NCBI GenBank assembly: GCA_021209875.1
Contig: JAGYVD010000001.1
Location: 4,526,001-4,590,000, forward strand
DNA length: 64,000 bases
Direction: 5' to 3'
Origin: Rosellinia necatrix
Taxonomy: Eukaryota; Ascomycota; Sordariomycetes; Xylariales; Xylariaceae
This document shows, piece by piece, positions 46,195 to 57,598 of this stretch (positions are counted from its first letter, which is position 1; each line of letters begins with the position of its first letter). The notes under the pieces were generated by a model. That model saw only the letters and a list, made by a program, of their open reading frames with translations. It searched no databases and was not told the origin of the DNA. A program made the translations under genes and the position numbers.

Positions 46195-48775
46195 ATGGAG
46201 GGTAGTAGCAGCAACGCGTGGGTTGTCGGGCCATTTGTATTTACACGGTCCTTCCACCCCGGGCTGCCTGACTATAATGCCGCGGAAGTGCAGGAGCATT
46301 TTCAACACGATTGGCCGAGACGAGCAGACGAGTTCACGTCGTGGCGGCGGTATTTCTATCCGGGCGAATCCCGCTGCGATAGTTGTTTTTTCCATCGGCT
46401 CAACTGTTCTCGTCGCCACGAGGATCGTTGCTCTCACTGTCGATCGTCAGGGGCAGAATGCAGATTTACAAGTTCCAGCGCTCTATCTCTGCCCGAGACT
46501 CGTGCCCTAGTTCCCTCATATCCATCGTACCCATCACGTCCTCTGGCAACAGCATCATTGCCCGGTACCTCGGCGGCCTTCTCAAGCCTTCGAGCCATGT
46601 CGATCGTGCCTAGAGACACACCCCCGCCGGCTCAAAATGTGCAAAGCTTCCAACACTTCGCTGCGTTCATTCAGGCTGTGCCAAACCAACGAAAGAAAAG
46701 GTGTCAATTGTGCAGTACATTCTCCCGGGGGGGTCGGGCTTTCCGCGACTGTAATTTTGTCATCAGCGCCGAGCAGGCACACGGTTGCGATAAATGTCGA
46801 AATTACGGGTTATTTTGCATCGTCGACAACATCATACTACCTCCTTGCCCAGGCCCTTCGCCGTCGCCGGCGCTTCAGTTTACAAGCTGCCTACCGTGTC
46901 GGGTCAGCAAGGCCAAGTGCGAAAGGGTGCACCCATGCTGGCATTGTGTTTATGTCCTGAGGGACCCAACCGCCTGCAGGCGTGGCAACAATCGGGGGAT
47001 CTGTCCCCGCGTGGTCTCGGTCGGCGTTGAACTGTACCCGTACCTCTCCTCCATGCACGGCGGGCCCAGTGGCATGGGCGACAGCCTCCCGTATCCGCAC
47101 AGGCACGAGCAGCCTCCCGACCTTCACCTGCAGTTCATCGACTGGCTGGCTGGCGGGCCGCTGCCGATGCCGCCGGGCTATCATCAGCCTGATCCAGCGC
47201 CGAACCGGCCGCATCTGCCGCAATTGCGAGTGCTGCCTTTCCCGATACCTTCCCAAGCCGGCCCGAGCATCCCTCGCACGCTTCTCCCGCCACCCGCTCA
47301 GCCCCCTCCAACAGCGCCTTCGTTATTCCAACCCGAGATCGAGGCTGAGATCGAGGCTGAGATCGAGACTGAGATCGAGACTGAGATCAAGGCTGAGACC
47401 GAGACAGTGATTAAGCAGCACCCCGGCCCGTCTATTGCTTCAGGCCTATCAGAGTCTGGCCTATCAGGGGCAGGCCTATTCGGATCACGCCCTATGATCA
47501 TCCCACCCGGTGATGCAGTTGCTTTGCAGGGAACCGCCGGGATCAGGGTTCTCAACGTCGCTGAGGTGCCACGATGTCCACCTTCTCCCGGTCCCGTGGT
47601 AACCCTTTACGACCTGAATGGGGTCGTTCCCGATCTACGGATGTACTTGTCTCTGCCCGAGGGGCATCCCGAGAGAGCCGACCCGTCGTTCTTGCCGGAC
47701 GAGCCCCTCCCCCATCCCAATCCCACGGGCACACCAGCACTTGCAACCGTGCGCACCACCCACCTCTCCGTCTCGGAGTACGCTGATACGGAACTCGGCT
47801 GCATGGAACGCGTGGATGGGTCTACCATTTGCGGCCGAGCCGCCCGCCTGGTCTGCGCAGACCTGGAGCACGTGGAAGCGCTCGCGGTGTGCTCCGACTG
47901 CGACCGGGGCGGCCGGGCCCTATTTGACCACGAGTTGGCCATGATGGACGTCTCCTCGATGAGGGCCTACTTCTGCAGCCCATGCGCGGCCGCGGCAGCC
48001 CACGACCCGCGCAACTACCAGGGCCGACGCCTCAACATCTGGGGCCTGCCGCTGGACGCCTTCGACCCGGCTCCAGATAACAGCGGCAGCGAGCCGCACC
48101 ACCACTACGATTACAACGCCTCGACCAGCATGGGCCATCCGCTGCCCATGACGGGCTGCCACTGCGCGTCCAAGCTGCTCGGCCACACGCTCTGCACGCC
48201 GCACCGGCTGGAGCACTTCCTGCAGCTGCGCGCCCGCGCCCGCGCCATGCGGGACTACATCCTGGCGACCTTCGGCGGGCGCATGGTGTGCCCTATCTGC
48301 CTCGACCGCACCAGCGCCGACGCCCACGGTTTCGTCGACGCCCGGGGCGTCCCGTCCCCCTGCCTCGGCTACGCCTGCCTGGCATGCCTGGGAATCGTCC
48401 TGCTCGATCCGGAGACCCACGCCATCATCACCCGGCCCTCCGTCGCCGCCAGCCGGCCCTCCCAGCTCTTCGACGACAACGACAACGGCAACAATGCCAC
48501 CGCCGATAACGAGGATGACGATGACGACGAGCAGCAGCAGCCGCGTGCGGATTCCCAACTAGTAAGTGTGTACCCCCCTCTTGATTAGGGACCCACCATA
48601 AGAGGGAAAAAAAAAAAAACCCAAGAAAACCAAGAAAAGAAAAAAAAACACCACGGCCCCCGTTGAAAGGTGAGCTTTCGTCGTCATCATCGCCTGACAG
48701 GCCGACCGTGTTTGTATTATTCTCGCCGAAACTAGTGACACCGAGACCGTGAACCAAAGACGCTTGCTTGCTTAG
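46195..48775 (+). CDS. Cys-rich protein with three successive Zn2Cys6-like clusters, unknown
   Basis: I do not recognise a named family. The model is 46195-48561 joined to 48701-48775 (donor GTAAGT, CTGAC, acceptor CAG), 813 residues; without splicing the frame stops at 48588. Cluster 1 is C61, C64, C71, C79, C82, C89. Cluster 2 is C170, C173, C186, C198, C201, C208. Cluster 3 is C232, C235, C242, C248, C251, C261, closest to a true Zn2Cys6 (CLPCRVSKAKCERVHPCWHC). A Pro-rich linker follows, then an acidic 12-bp-repeat segment (EIEAEIEAEIETEIETEIKA, about 381-400). The C-terminal third has further Cys/His groups, including VCPICLDR and YACLACLG, RING-like but incomplete. It is probably a zinc-binding nuclear protein; that is inference. 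The start MEGSSSNAW was chosen over an upstream ATG at 45829 because the extra sequence is repeat-derived. Confidence 0.7.
47335..47406 (+). repeat. Intragenic 12-bp repeat (GAGATCGAGRCT)n
   Basis: About six units encode alternating EIEA and EIET tetrapeptides within the Cys-rich protein; the last units are degenerate. Confidence 0.85.
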
Positions 48776-49654
48776 CTGCGTAGTTGGTTGTTATTGTCCG
48801 GCGCCTCACCGCCTGGCGTCTAATCTCGAGTGAGGTTTAGAAATAGATGTGGGTAGGTATTATGAAAAGGAACACTTGAAAGTAAATCCTTCTGTATGTC
48901 AATTCGCGCGTGGAGGGGGTTAGATCCAACCCCCTTAGATAATAAATCAATAAAAACCTGTAATAGTATCTGCCTACCACTATTCAAGATGTCACTAAAA
49001 GTTCCATCGTACTGTAGTTTTCTAGGGTTTTATTACCTGACCTGGACACCGTGATCCTAGTGATAATCCGATTGGACTTCAAGTTCGGTTATCGAAATCA
49101 TTTCATATTTCATAAGCCCTATCTTTTCTGGTGCGGCCCAGTCGCAGTGTCTGTCGTGTGTAGGTAGATGCTCTTTACTCCTGATTCGCGGGACGGTAGT
49201 GGTGGTGATCGCCGGCCTGTGCCGTAACCTTGCTCAGACCAATGGTACTTATATATGAAAGGGGAAAAAAAAAAAAAAAAAGGGTTAGATCAGGGGGCTG
49301 ACATCCATCGTCCATCTACCTTGGATAATATAATCTGTCCTACCACACATGCATGCTCTTCATCACATGTCAGATCCCGCGAGGAAAGTCGCCTCGGCCG
49401 GTCTAGCTTCCCGGTTGCCATTCAAGAGACCTGGCCGAACTCGCGCTTGATCAAGTCCAAACATCTAACTTTAATAAAAAAAAAGAATAAATAAATAAAA
49501 AAAAAAGGGCCGTTACCATCCGGAGGGAGCCAAAGTAGTCCCCTGACCCCCCCCCCTTCAACCCAGCCTTCAGGGGAGAGGGAAGGGGGGGGAGGGAGCA
49601 CTGAATCGGCGCAGCAAAGAACACCTGTAGTCGCCGTCGTCGATGATATATCTC

Positions 49655-49685
<31 letters not shown>

Positions 49686-49734
49686 CCCCTACCCAAAACT
49701 CTTCTCCGAGCCCATAGTCACAGCCGGAACGGAG
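48776..49734. other. Intergenic: between convergent Cys-rich and F-box-like genes
   Basis: About 1 kb with an A run near 49265, an A/T-rich block at 49470-49507 and a (CA)n(TA)n microsatellite at 49655-49685. No gene seen. Confidence 0.5.
49655..49685 (+). repeat. (CA)n(TA)n compound microsatellite
   Basis: Ten CA units pass into five TA units, 50 nt from the 3' end of the F-box-like gene. Confidence 0.85.
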
Positions 49735-50853
49735 TCAGCGGGCGACCGGCAGCTTGCGGAAGCGAAAGGGGCCGTCGCGGAAGAAGTCGAGGGCGCGGAC
49801 GGCCTCCTCCTGCCCGGCGACGTCGACGACGATCTCGGTGCGCCCGCGCACCGCGCCCAGCAGGTACTCGAACAGCGGCAGCAGCCACGTCACCCACTCG
49901 GCCGCCGCCTCGCGCTTCCGGTCGCGGAACAGGGTGAGGAAGTCCCGCGCGTCCGTACCGCTTCCACCATTTCCACCACTACCACTACCACCATCACCGT
50001 CGCCGCCGCCGCCGCCGCCACAGCTACAGTCGCCGCTGCCATCGCCTAGGGCGCTGCCGTAAAGGAAGCCGATGACGGAGTCCTCCGGCTGTCCGACGAT
50101 CACGCCCAAGGTCGCCAGGTTGCCGATGATCGGGTCCCAGAATCCCGGATCCATCAGCAGCGGCAGCGGCAACGGCGGCGCGGGCGCGTTGGGGCGACCG
50201 TGACAGCGACTTGAACTGCTGCCGCCGCCGCTGCCGCCGCCGCCGCCGCGCGGATTCGCCATCCCGGTCGTCGCCGGCCGGAGCTGGAGGATCACGTTCC
50301 GGATGCGCCGCTGGTTGCGCAGCGCGAAGGGCAGCGAGGCGGCGACGTCGTAGGCCCCGACCCCGACCCTGGTCCCGATCCCGGCACCGGCACCGGCACC
50401 GGCACCGGTACCGGCCGCCGCGTCGACCGTGAAGACGTTGCCCGCGTACAGCATCGTCTCCGCCTCATCGGTGATCTGGTGGCAGACCAGGAGGAGCGCG
50501 GGCAGGGCGCTCTTGGTGGTCGGGAGGGGCCAGTGGTAGTGGTGGTGGTCGTGGTGCCATCGCTCGTCGGCTGATGTCTTCCCTTCCCCTTCCCTTTTGT
50601 CTTCTTCGTCATAGTTTCCCCCCCCGTCTTCGCTGCTGCTGCTGCTGCTGCTGCTGCTACTGCTGGGGTATTCTTCGTCGATCTCGTCCGCGTACCGCGG
50701 GCTCCAGCCCAGCGGCCGGTTCTGCGCCGACATGTCGTCCGAGCAGTCGAATGTCTGCCCCTGCGGGAGGCAGTACCCGTATATCATCCGGCGGATCTCC
50801 AGCGGGACGATCAGGAGCGGGCCGGGTGAGGCCGGGGGGTTAATAGAGGCCAT
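49735..50853 (-). CDS. F-box-like hypothetical protein with low-complexity insertions
   Basis: The N-terminal stretch LLIVPLEIRRMIYGYCLP resembles the degenerate F-box start of a large fungal family, and ALLLVCHQITDEAETMLYAGNVF matches its next conserved block. Proteins of this type are often annotated F-box-like, but a role in ubiquitin ligases is unproven. Single exon, 372 residues from MASINPPASPG; an ATG 16 codons upstream (50901) would add a Lys-rich start. Three low-complexity insertions interrupt the fold: a Ser run (11 residues), a Gly/Ala alternation and a Gly/Ser/Asp stretch, all encoded by trinucleotide or hexanucleotide repeats. The gene is very GC-rich. Long frames on the other strand are artefacts. 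Confidence 0.65.
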   Translation of the reverse strand: MASINPPASPGPLLIVPLEIRRMIYGYCLPQGQTFDCSDDMSAQNRPLGWSPRYADEIDEEYPSSSSSSSSSSSEDGGGNYDEEDKREGEGKTSADERWHHDHHHYHWPLPTTKSALPALLLVCHQITDEAETMLYAGNVFTVDAAAGTGAGAGAGAGIGTRVGVGAYDVAASLPFALRNQRRIRNVILQLRPATTGMANPRGGGGGSGGGSSSSRCHGRPNAPAPPLPLPLLMDPGFWDPIIGNLATLGVIVGQPEDSVIGFLYGSALGDGSGDCSCGGGGGGDGDGGSGSGGNGGSGTDARDFLTLFRDRKREAAAEWVTWLLPLFEYLLGAVRGRTEIVVDVAGQEEAVRALDFFRDGPFRFRKLPVAR

Positions 50854-51969
50854 TTCCTTTTTACGTTTCTTTTTTTCCTTTTGGGTTTCGTTTGGGTTCA
50901 CGAATGAGGAGAATCAGAATATGATGGCTTGTGGAAATGGTATTAGCCTGTGCCGAGTTATGATCTTCTTTGGGTATACTCGCGTGTTGCTCTCGCGGCA
51001 TACGACCGATGACCCCGCGCGGCGCGTATCAGGCACAGATTACCTAGGTAGTTTGTTACGTTGGGCACAGAAGACTAGCTCATCGGTCACTCAGCATCAC
51101 GGCAAGCTCGTACCGCTCTCCAATGAGACGGCATATAACATACGACAGCAGCCACTTACAACATCGGTTTATAGCACCTAGCACCGCTGCAACTACTTCG
51201 TAATTCACTAGAGCCTGCTTCAAAACCGCTTGCACCGCCCTATACTCCCCTCGGCCAGCCGAATTCGGTGCTCAAGGGTTGCATCAGATTTTATTGACTA
51301 GGGTCGTTCCTTAATGGTTTCTGGGGTACCCACAGTATAGGACCATCTCCAGCCTTACGACGGCAGGATGCAACGTATGTTTAATAAAGTCGTATTGGAG
51401 GCGGTCATGACTATACCATTACAGGTTGGTAACACGGAGGCGTACGCATATATTACTCAGCTCCATATCGTAAGACATTAGTATGTCGTTCTGGCATGAC
51501 ATGTCAATTCATATCCACTGCGAAGTGCCGTACCACAAACTAAGGACGACCTGTTCTCAGTAGCAAAATTAGGTTTATTCTTGTGCTCCTATAATACGGG
51601 ATTGGCGGGTTATACAGTCGGCGCAATACGACGAGTAAGGGAGAGGCGATTGTCACGACCTAAGATAGCCGTATGACACCAATCTTGCCACGGAGTACCA
51701 ATGGTGTTACCAGCTCCGTAAAAGTGAGCATGTTTTTAGAAATAGCCAAGGGTGACTGTGCTCGGGTGGTTTGCCGTGTGGAACACGAACGCGGGGGCTT
51801 GTTGAACTGGAACCGACGATGGGGAGATTGCGAGGTCGCAGAATAGAGACCTTTTCGGACTAAAACTATACGTAATCCCTAGAAAAAGCGTATTAATATT
51901 CGAGTTAAAGTTGTTTTGTATACAGCCGTAGTATGGTCACACCTCCCAATACCTGAACAAATCCGTTCT
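50854..51969. other. Intergenic: upstream of F-box-like gene, downstream of Zn2Cys6 gene
   Basis: About 1.1 kb with no supported gene and no notable repeat. Confidence 0.45.
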
Positions 51970-53397
51970 TTAATCTACTAAGTGTGTATGCGATATATTC
52001 TCCATTCCCGATATAAGCTGTGGGTTACCATGGGCCCCTTGGTCCAGCCATTGGCTAGCCTTTTCCATACCGTAGAGCTTGATGGTGATGGTGTTGAAAT
52101 CATCAACCTCGGCAGGAGAGACGTGCGTTAATATATCCTCAAGTCGCACTAAGGGCACGAGAAGGGGGTCCTTGCCCCCCCTGAGCTCCTTCGTCCACAA
52201 ATACGCTGATGGCGCGTTCCACAGCGCCTTGCGCATTGTGCTAGGTAGGCGGCCGGAGCACTCGGCCCAGCCGCGCTTTAAAAACTGGTACACCTCCTGG
52301 ATGAGATTCGCGACCTGCCAGGTGCGCCGAGCGCTTTCGGCGACGATCCAGGCCTGCCATACGGCCTTCGGCGAGAAGGCCGCATCCCCCATTGTACTAG
52401 GGATGTCGTTGAGCGGTAAGTTCGGGTCGAAGGGAGTGGAGATGAGGAAGTGCTCCGGGTGCCGTAGACTGTTCTTTACACTCTCGAGCATCTGTTTACT
52501 CCACAAGAACATGGTTGGGATTAGGGCCTCGGCCTGCCCGCGCATACGAATATCGCCGTCGTAAAGGCGGATGAGCTGGTAGCACAGCAGGGACTGCACG
52601 CGGCTCAGGTGCTCGAAGATGTTCAGCCTGCCCCCGTTGGCATCCCCTAGACACTCCTCGACGGCCTGGTCCTGTAGGAGCTGAGAGACGCGGTCTTCGA
52701 GGATCCGATGTACGTTGGTCTCGTTCGCGTGTGTCCGCCCTATGTACATGGTCGTCGCTGTGTACGCGTCTTGAGTGTGCCTCGGCATATGGAAGGTGTA
52801 TAGTTCGCGGTGGTGGAGCGGACTGTGGCCTTCCGTCACCCATTGGCGCATCCACAGCTGCACTTGGGCGATGTACTGGCTCAGGATTTTTTCATTCTCA
52901 CGCGTCGTCGTTGGGGGCGGGGCGGTGAACTCGGCGACCCAAGACTCAGGGGCTAAGAACCAGACACCTCGTAGGCTGACCAAGGCATCGCAAGAGGCTG
53001 TGTTCTGCGGCGGGCCCCCCGAGAGCCCAACCCCGGCAGGCGGAACAAGATCTTCCAAGCCGGCTCCTGTCATTGGTAAGAAATCAAAGTCAGGATAGCT
53101 CGGGACATCGTCAGGGGATCCTGCGGTATCCGCCGATACAGTTATTAGGCCCTCGTTGGGGTGGAGGATGGTGCTATTCAGATGAGATGGCGTCCCGTCA
53201 GCCCCCACTGCGGCTACGACCTCTGGCCGGCGCGGGGGATAGGTGCATGGCAGATTCTTCTCGAGGCATCGTCGACATCTGGGCACTTGCTTTGTGCACT
53301 GGCGCTTTGCCCTCGTGCAGGCGACGCACGCTCTCCGCCAAGCGGTCGGGCGTATTGCGCTTATAGCCAACGTTTCATCGGATCGGGGCATGTCCAT
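51970..53397 (-). CDS. Zn2Cys6 fungal transcription factor
   Basis: A binuclear zinc-cluster DNA-binding regulator, acting in the nucleus. Single exon, 475 residues. The cluster is RACVACTRAKRQCTKQVPRC followed by RRCLEKNLPC (C24, C27, C34, C41, C44, C51), spaced C-x2-C-x6-C-x6-C-x2-C-x6-C and followed by YPPRRPE. The rest is a helical region with no sharp motif; the form (short, cluster near the N terminus, mid-region with a TAPPPTTTRENEKIL-type segment) is common for regulators beside metabolic gene clusters. It is transcribed away from the short-chain dehydrogenase gene across a 1.1-kb shared region, so it may control that gene; this is inference from position only. Confidence 0.87.
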   Translation of the reverse strand: MDMPRSDETLAISAIRPTAWRRACVACTRAKRQCTKQVPRCRRCLEKNLPCTYPPRRPEVVAAVGADGTPSHLNSTILHPNEGLITVSADTAGSPDDVPSYPDFDFLPMTGAGLEDLVPPAGVGLSGGPPQNTASCDALVSLRGVWFLAPESWVAEFTAPPPTTTRENEKILSQYIAQVQLWMRQWVTEGHSPLHHRELYTFHMPRHTQDAYTATTMYIGRTHANETNVHRILEDRVSQLLQDQAVEECLGDANGGRLNIFEHLSRVQSLLCYQLIRLYDGDIRMRGQAEALIPTMFLWSKQMLESVKNSLRHPEHFLISTPFDPNLPLNDIPSTMGDAAFSPKAVWQAWIVAESARRTWQVANLIQEVYQFLKRGWAECSGRLPSTMRKALWNAPSAYLWTKELRGGKDPLLVPLVRLEDILTHVSPAEVDDFNTITIKLYGMEKASQWLDQGAHGNPQLISGMENISHTHLVD

Positions 53398-54524
53398 GAC
53401 TAGGTAGGTATGTATGTATGTACCTACTTAAAGGCGCCACTTATCTCTATGGCTTGAGCCGCACCACTAACCGTTTTGGCGGTGGTCGGCAGGTGGGATC
53501 GGGGCTAGAAGGTCGGGGCTCCCGTGGAGACCTGCAGAGAGGAAGAGAGCGAGAGGGGGAGAGAGACGGACAGACAGAGAGAGAGTTTCCATCCTACGGC
53601 AGATAGCGGACAGCGGCGGAAAAGCAGACGGACAAAAGTGGAGACACTTTACAGCGGGGTGGAGAAGAAGGGGGCGACAAGGGGCACAGAAGGTTGTCTT
53701 GTGCAGCATATGTACTACGTACGTTGATAGGAAAGGTGAGCAAAGAAGCAAGTAGACAAGTATGGAGGTACATATCTATCTACCTACATTTGGTCCTCAA
53801 CGACGGCTCGACGCAGTATTATGGAGCCAACCATACATCAGCACACGAATTTGACTCCACGCTATCCGCAAACAGGGGGCGGGAGACATACGGAACCCTT
53901 CAGCGTCCGCAGAGTCCCACGTGTAGTTACCGGTTTGGGATTAGATATGGACATGCCCAGCGGCGGCCCATGCTGGATCTCCCCGTGCCTCCCGCTCCAG
54001 CAGCCCCAGCCGTTGCCTGCCGATCCGGGTATGTATAGGTGAGCTAGGTCATCTACACAGGTACACTACACTAGAGACGCATGAGTTGGATTGAAGGCCG
54101 AAGGGGCCGTGTAGCGGAGAAACATCATCACCCGTATGTTTCGCGCCAGCGGTGTTGATGCCATGTTTGAATTAATCAGCAGAGCCATCGTGAGCAAATT
54201 GCATGCCGGGACCACCCCTATTCCCAGCTGCCCAGACGACGGCCCAGCATCCATATCAAATAATATCCCTACAACAGGCGAATATCATGGAAGACAGTGA
54301 GACAGATGGACGATCACGACAGAGGATATATAAGAGGCGCGATGTGTCGTAGAGAAACGTGTCTTCAGATCTCAGCATCACCATCGCACGCTGTCCCAGC
54401 CATCATAGAAGACAGACATCCCGCTTTGATACGAAGCAGTTCCAGATTTTGCAGGGATACCGCGTAAAACATCGCACCATCACACAGTATATTTCACAAT
54501 ACATCGCACAACAGATCCACCGCC
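53398..54524. other. Intergenic: divergent promoter of Zn2Cys6 and SDR genes
   Basis: About 1.1 kb. Holds a TAGG/TATG tract at 53401-53430 next to the regulator's start, a purine-rich (GAGA) stretch at 53535-53590, and the SDR TATA box. No gene seen. Confidence 0.5.
54327..54334 (+). promoter_or_regulatory. TATA box of the SDR gene
   Basis: TATATAAG lies about 190 nt before the SDR start codon and is followed by a leader without repeats. The sequence matches the fungal TATA consensus well. Confidence 0.5.
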
Positions 54525-55674
54525 ATGTTGTTCGGCAAGTACGCGACGCTCACGGACCCGGTCCACAAGACCAGCTACGCGGCCATCGACCCGGGCCGGC
54601 CGGCGCTCTCGCAGGCGGGGCGGACGGTGCTCGTCACCGGCGGCGGCTCGGGGATCGGGAGCGGGATCGTGCGGGGCTTCGCCGGGGCGTCGGCGGCGCG
54701 CATCATCGTGGTCGGCCGCCGCTCGGCCGTCGTGGCGGCGGCGGCGCAGGCGCTGGCGGCCGAGGCCGGATACGGGGGCGAGGTGCGCGGCGTGCCGTGC
54801 GACATGGGCGACGCGGCCGCCGTCGACGCGCTGTGGGACGGCCTCGCGGCCGAGGGCGTCGTCGTCGACGTGCTCGTGCTCAACGCCGCCACCTTCGCGC
54901 CCTTGAAGCCCCTGCTCGACGTCGGCACCGCCGCCGTCTGGGAGATCTTCAACAACAACGTGCGCGCCCAGATGCACTTCGCCGAGCGCTTCTATAAGCA
55001 GGCCGGCAAGGGCGCTTCCGAGACCAAGGTGAGCTCTGCCCCCTCGTTCCCCAATCACTCCCCCTCACTCCCCCAAACCCCCTCATAGACTGACTTTTTC
55101 AACCCCCCCCCTTTTTACCCCCGCTATAGTACCTCGTCCACGTCTCGACCGCGGCCATCCACGACTTCACAATCGGCCCCGAGTGCCTCGGGTACGGGCT
55201 GACCAAAAACGCCGGCCAGCTGGCGCTGCAGCTGATCGCCCAGGATACACCGCCCGAGCGGATGCAGTTCGTCGGCTATCACCCGGGCGCCATCCTCAGC
55301 GGGGCCGCCCTGGCCGCCGGCTGCACCGAGGACACACTCCCCTGGGACCACGGTATGTCGTCCTTCTAGAACCCGCCCCTTCCCCCTTCCCCCTTTTACC
55401 TCACCAACTCCAGCTCTCTTTTACGGCCAATGCTTCCCTGTCGGGCATGGCGCCATATCGACGAAAGGCTAAACTCTGACACTCCCCCTTTTCTTTATTT
55501 TTAGTTGACTTGCCCGGCCATTTCGCGGTATGGGCCGCCTCGCCCGAGGCCAAGTTTTTGCATGGCCGATTTGTGTGGGCCGCTTGGGACGTAGACCAGC
55601 TCAAGAATGGGGAGCTCAGAAAGCGAATTGACGAAGAGCCGGCCTTTCTCAAGATAGGCGTCAACGGTTTGTGA
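54525..55674 (+). CDS. Short-chain dehydrogenase/reductase (SDR)
   Basis: SDRs are NAD(P)-dependent oxidoreductases of the Rossmann fold. Three exons, 54525-55028, 55130-55352 and 55505-55674, with introns of 101 and 152 nt, give 298 residues, the usual size. The cofactor-binding motif TGGGSGIG is at about 38-45, LNAA stabilises the central sheet, and the active site is S174, Y190 and K194 (YGLTK). A GYHPGAI segment follows the active site as in other SDRs. Both junctions keep phase and restore conserved sequence. Substrate cannot be told. It faces a cytochrome P450 gene, stop codons only 176 nt apart, and is divergent from a Zn2Cys6 regulator. The first exon is extremely GC-rich. Confidence 0.9.
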
Positions 55675-55850
55675 GTAGGACATTTCCAGAGCCTAACAAC
55701 CCAAGGTGTCAAGTGGTATCAGAGAGAAAGAAGGGGGGAATAGGGATCATAAAAGTCATCAATTTAACAATTGTACAATGGTCGAGTGGGTTTGTCATAC
55801 ATACATATATATATATATACATCTCATTATATTCCACAAAGCAGGCCCCC

Positions 55851-57598
55851 CTACCAACCGTCCACGACGGTTGCGTGCACATACATGCCTCTAGCGGGTC
55901 GAGCGGTGACGCCCCCTTTGATCAGAATGTTCGACTCGTCCATCTCCTCTTTATTCTTGAGCTCGAACGCGAACCGGCCGACCCAGCCCGCTAGAATGCA
56001 GGCGAACTCCGCCTTGGCGAAGGCTTGACCGATGCAACTCCTGGGCCCGTGCAGGAACGTCATGTACGCATAGTTACTCGTGGCCCCGCCGCTCGCGGCT
56101 TTCCGGTCGTCCGCGCCGGTCGACATCCATCTCTCGGGGTTGAACTCGTGAGCGTCCGGCCCCCACAGGGATTTGTCGAAATTCGTCGCCCACGGCGCGA
56201 GAACAACTCGGACGCCCTTCGGTATTTTATGTCCCAAGATTTCCGTCTCCCTCGCCGCGACGCGAATAGTGACCGGCACGGGGGCGTAGTACCTTAAGAC
56301 CTCGTTGCAAACAGCATTCAGGTACGGCATATGGTCGATGTCGAGGCTGGTGATATCGACATCCGAGTCGATTGATGGGAGGTACTCTCGAACTTCCTTT
56401 CTAAGTCGTTCTTGTATTTCTGGAAACCTAGCTAACATGTAGATTGCCCAGGTCATCGCGGATGCGGTCGTCTCGTGCCCGGCGGCGAGGAAGGTCATAA
56501 GTTGGTCAACCAAATCCTCGTCCGAGAAACCTCCAGACTCGAGAGCTACCGAGAGGATATCGTGATCTGTCTGCTCCTTTCCAGCAACCTTCAGCTTTTT
56601 CTCCCGAATGAGGCTTCGGCATACTGAACGGATATACTGCGACGCCACGTTAATGTTTTCGTTGTGCTTCACGGGTAGCGCGCTGATAAACCACCCGGGC
56701 AGTAGTTGTGTTAGAAGGCCCAGGATTTGCGCCTGTCTGTTAGCTTGGAACACATGTCGGTAGGTTTCATTGAGTTCAGAGTTCTGATCTTTAATAGCGC
56801 CAAAATCACGGCCGAGCCCAGCAAGTCCGATGATGTCGAGGGTCACGCGAGAAGCCCAGTTGCCGACCTCGATCACTGCTGACTTGTCCGCGTTCTGGAG
56901 ATCGGGGGAGGCGGGTTGGCCTGCGGCGTTAGTCAGGACGTCACTGGTCATAGCTTGCACCACTTCGCGAGTTTTGCGCCAAAAGACAGGGTACAGATCC
57001 TTAACGTGGCGGAACGCGAAGGCGGGCATGAGATTCTTTCGCTGAATCTTATGCTCATCGCCTTCGGCCAATAGAACACCTACGCCAAGGAGCCGACCGA
57101 TGTTATATCGCAACGAGGCGGGCTTCTCAAAGTGGTAGTTCTTAGTGACTAGGACCTCGGATAAAGCCCTAGGACCAGTGACGAGCACACGTTCTGAGTT
57201 GACCATGCCAAGATATCTCATGACTCCATCGTTAGGGACTGTAGCGACCCTATAGAGTTATTTAGTCATGCGAACACAGAAGTAGTCGAAAGGTATGTGG
57301 TCTGGCGGGCTTACCATTCTCTCATGGGAATTCCGCTCGGTTCTGCCAAGATTCTTTTGAAATGACCGTTCCACCACGAACCTCCAGCTGGCTCTGGTAG
57401 GCTACGAAGCGGTGAAAATAATTTGGGCCATAGAATGACAACCCAGACTGTCCATGCGAATGTTTGAAATGTCCAGGCTAGGAAGAAACTGCTGACGAAA
57501 CGAGGCTTCCACCAGTGTGACTGTTGCGAGACAAGCAGGTAGGATGCTGCCAAGGAGGATGCAAAGAACCCACGCCAAGGATATTGGAATATAGCCAT
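55851..57598 (-). CDS. Cytochrome P450 monooxygenase
   Basis: A haem-thiolate monooxygenase, anchored in the ER membrane by its N terminus. Two exons, 57315-57598 and 55851-57249, with a 65-nt intron (GTAAGC...CTATAG), give 560 residues. The N terminus has two hydrophobic stretches (about 9-22 and 36-58). The I-helix motif AGHETT, the K-helix EVLR (ExxR), FNPERW and the haem loop FLHGPRSCIGQAFA with axial C500 are all intact, so it should be active. EILGHKIPKGVRV is typical of the region before PERW. The family within fungal P450s cannot be assigned by eye. It converges on the SDR and is divergent from the 6PGDH-like gene, consistent with a shared pathway but not proof. Confidence 0.93.
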
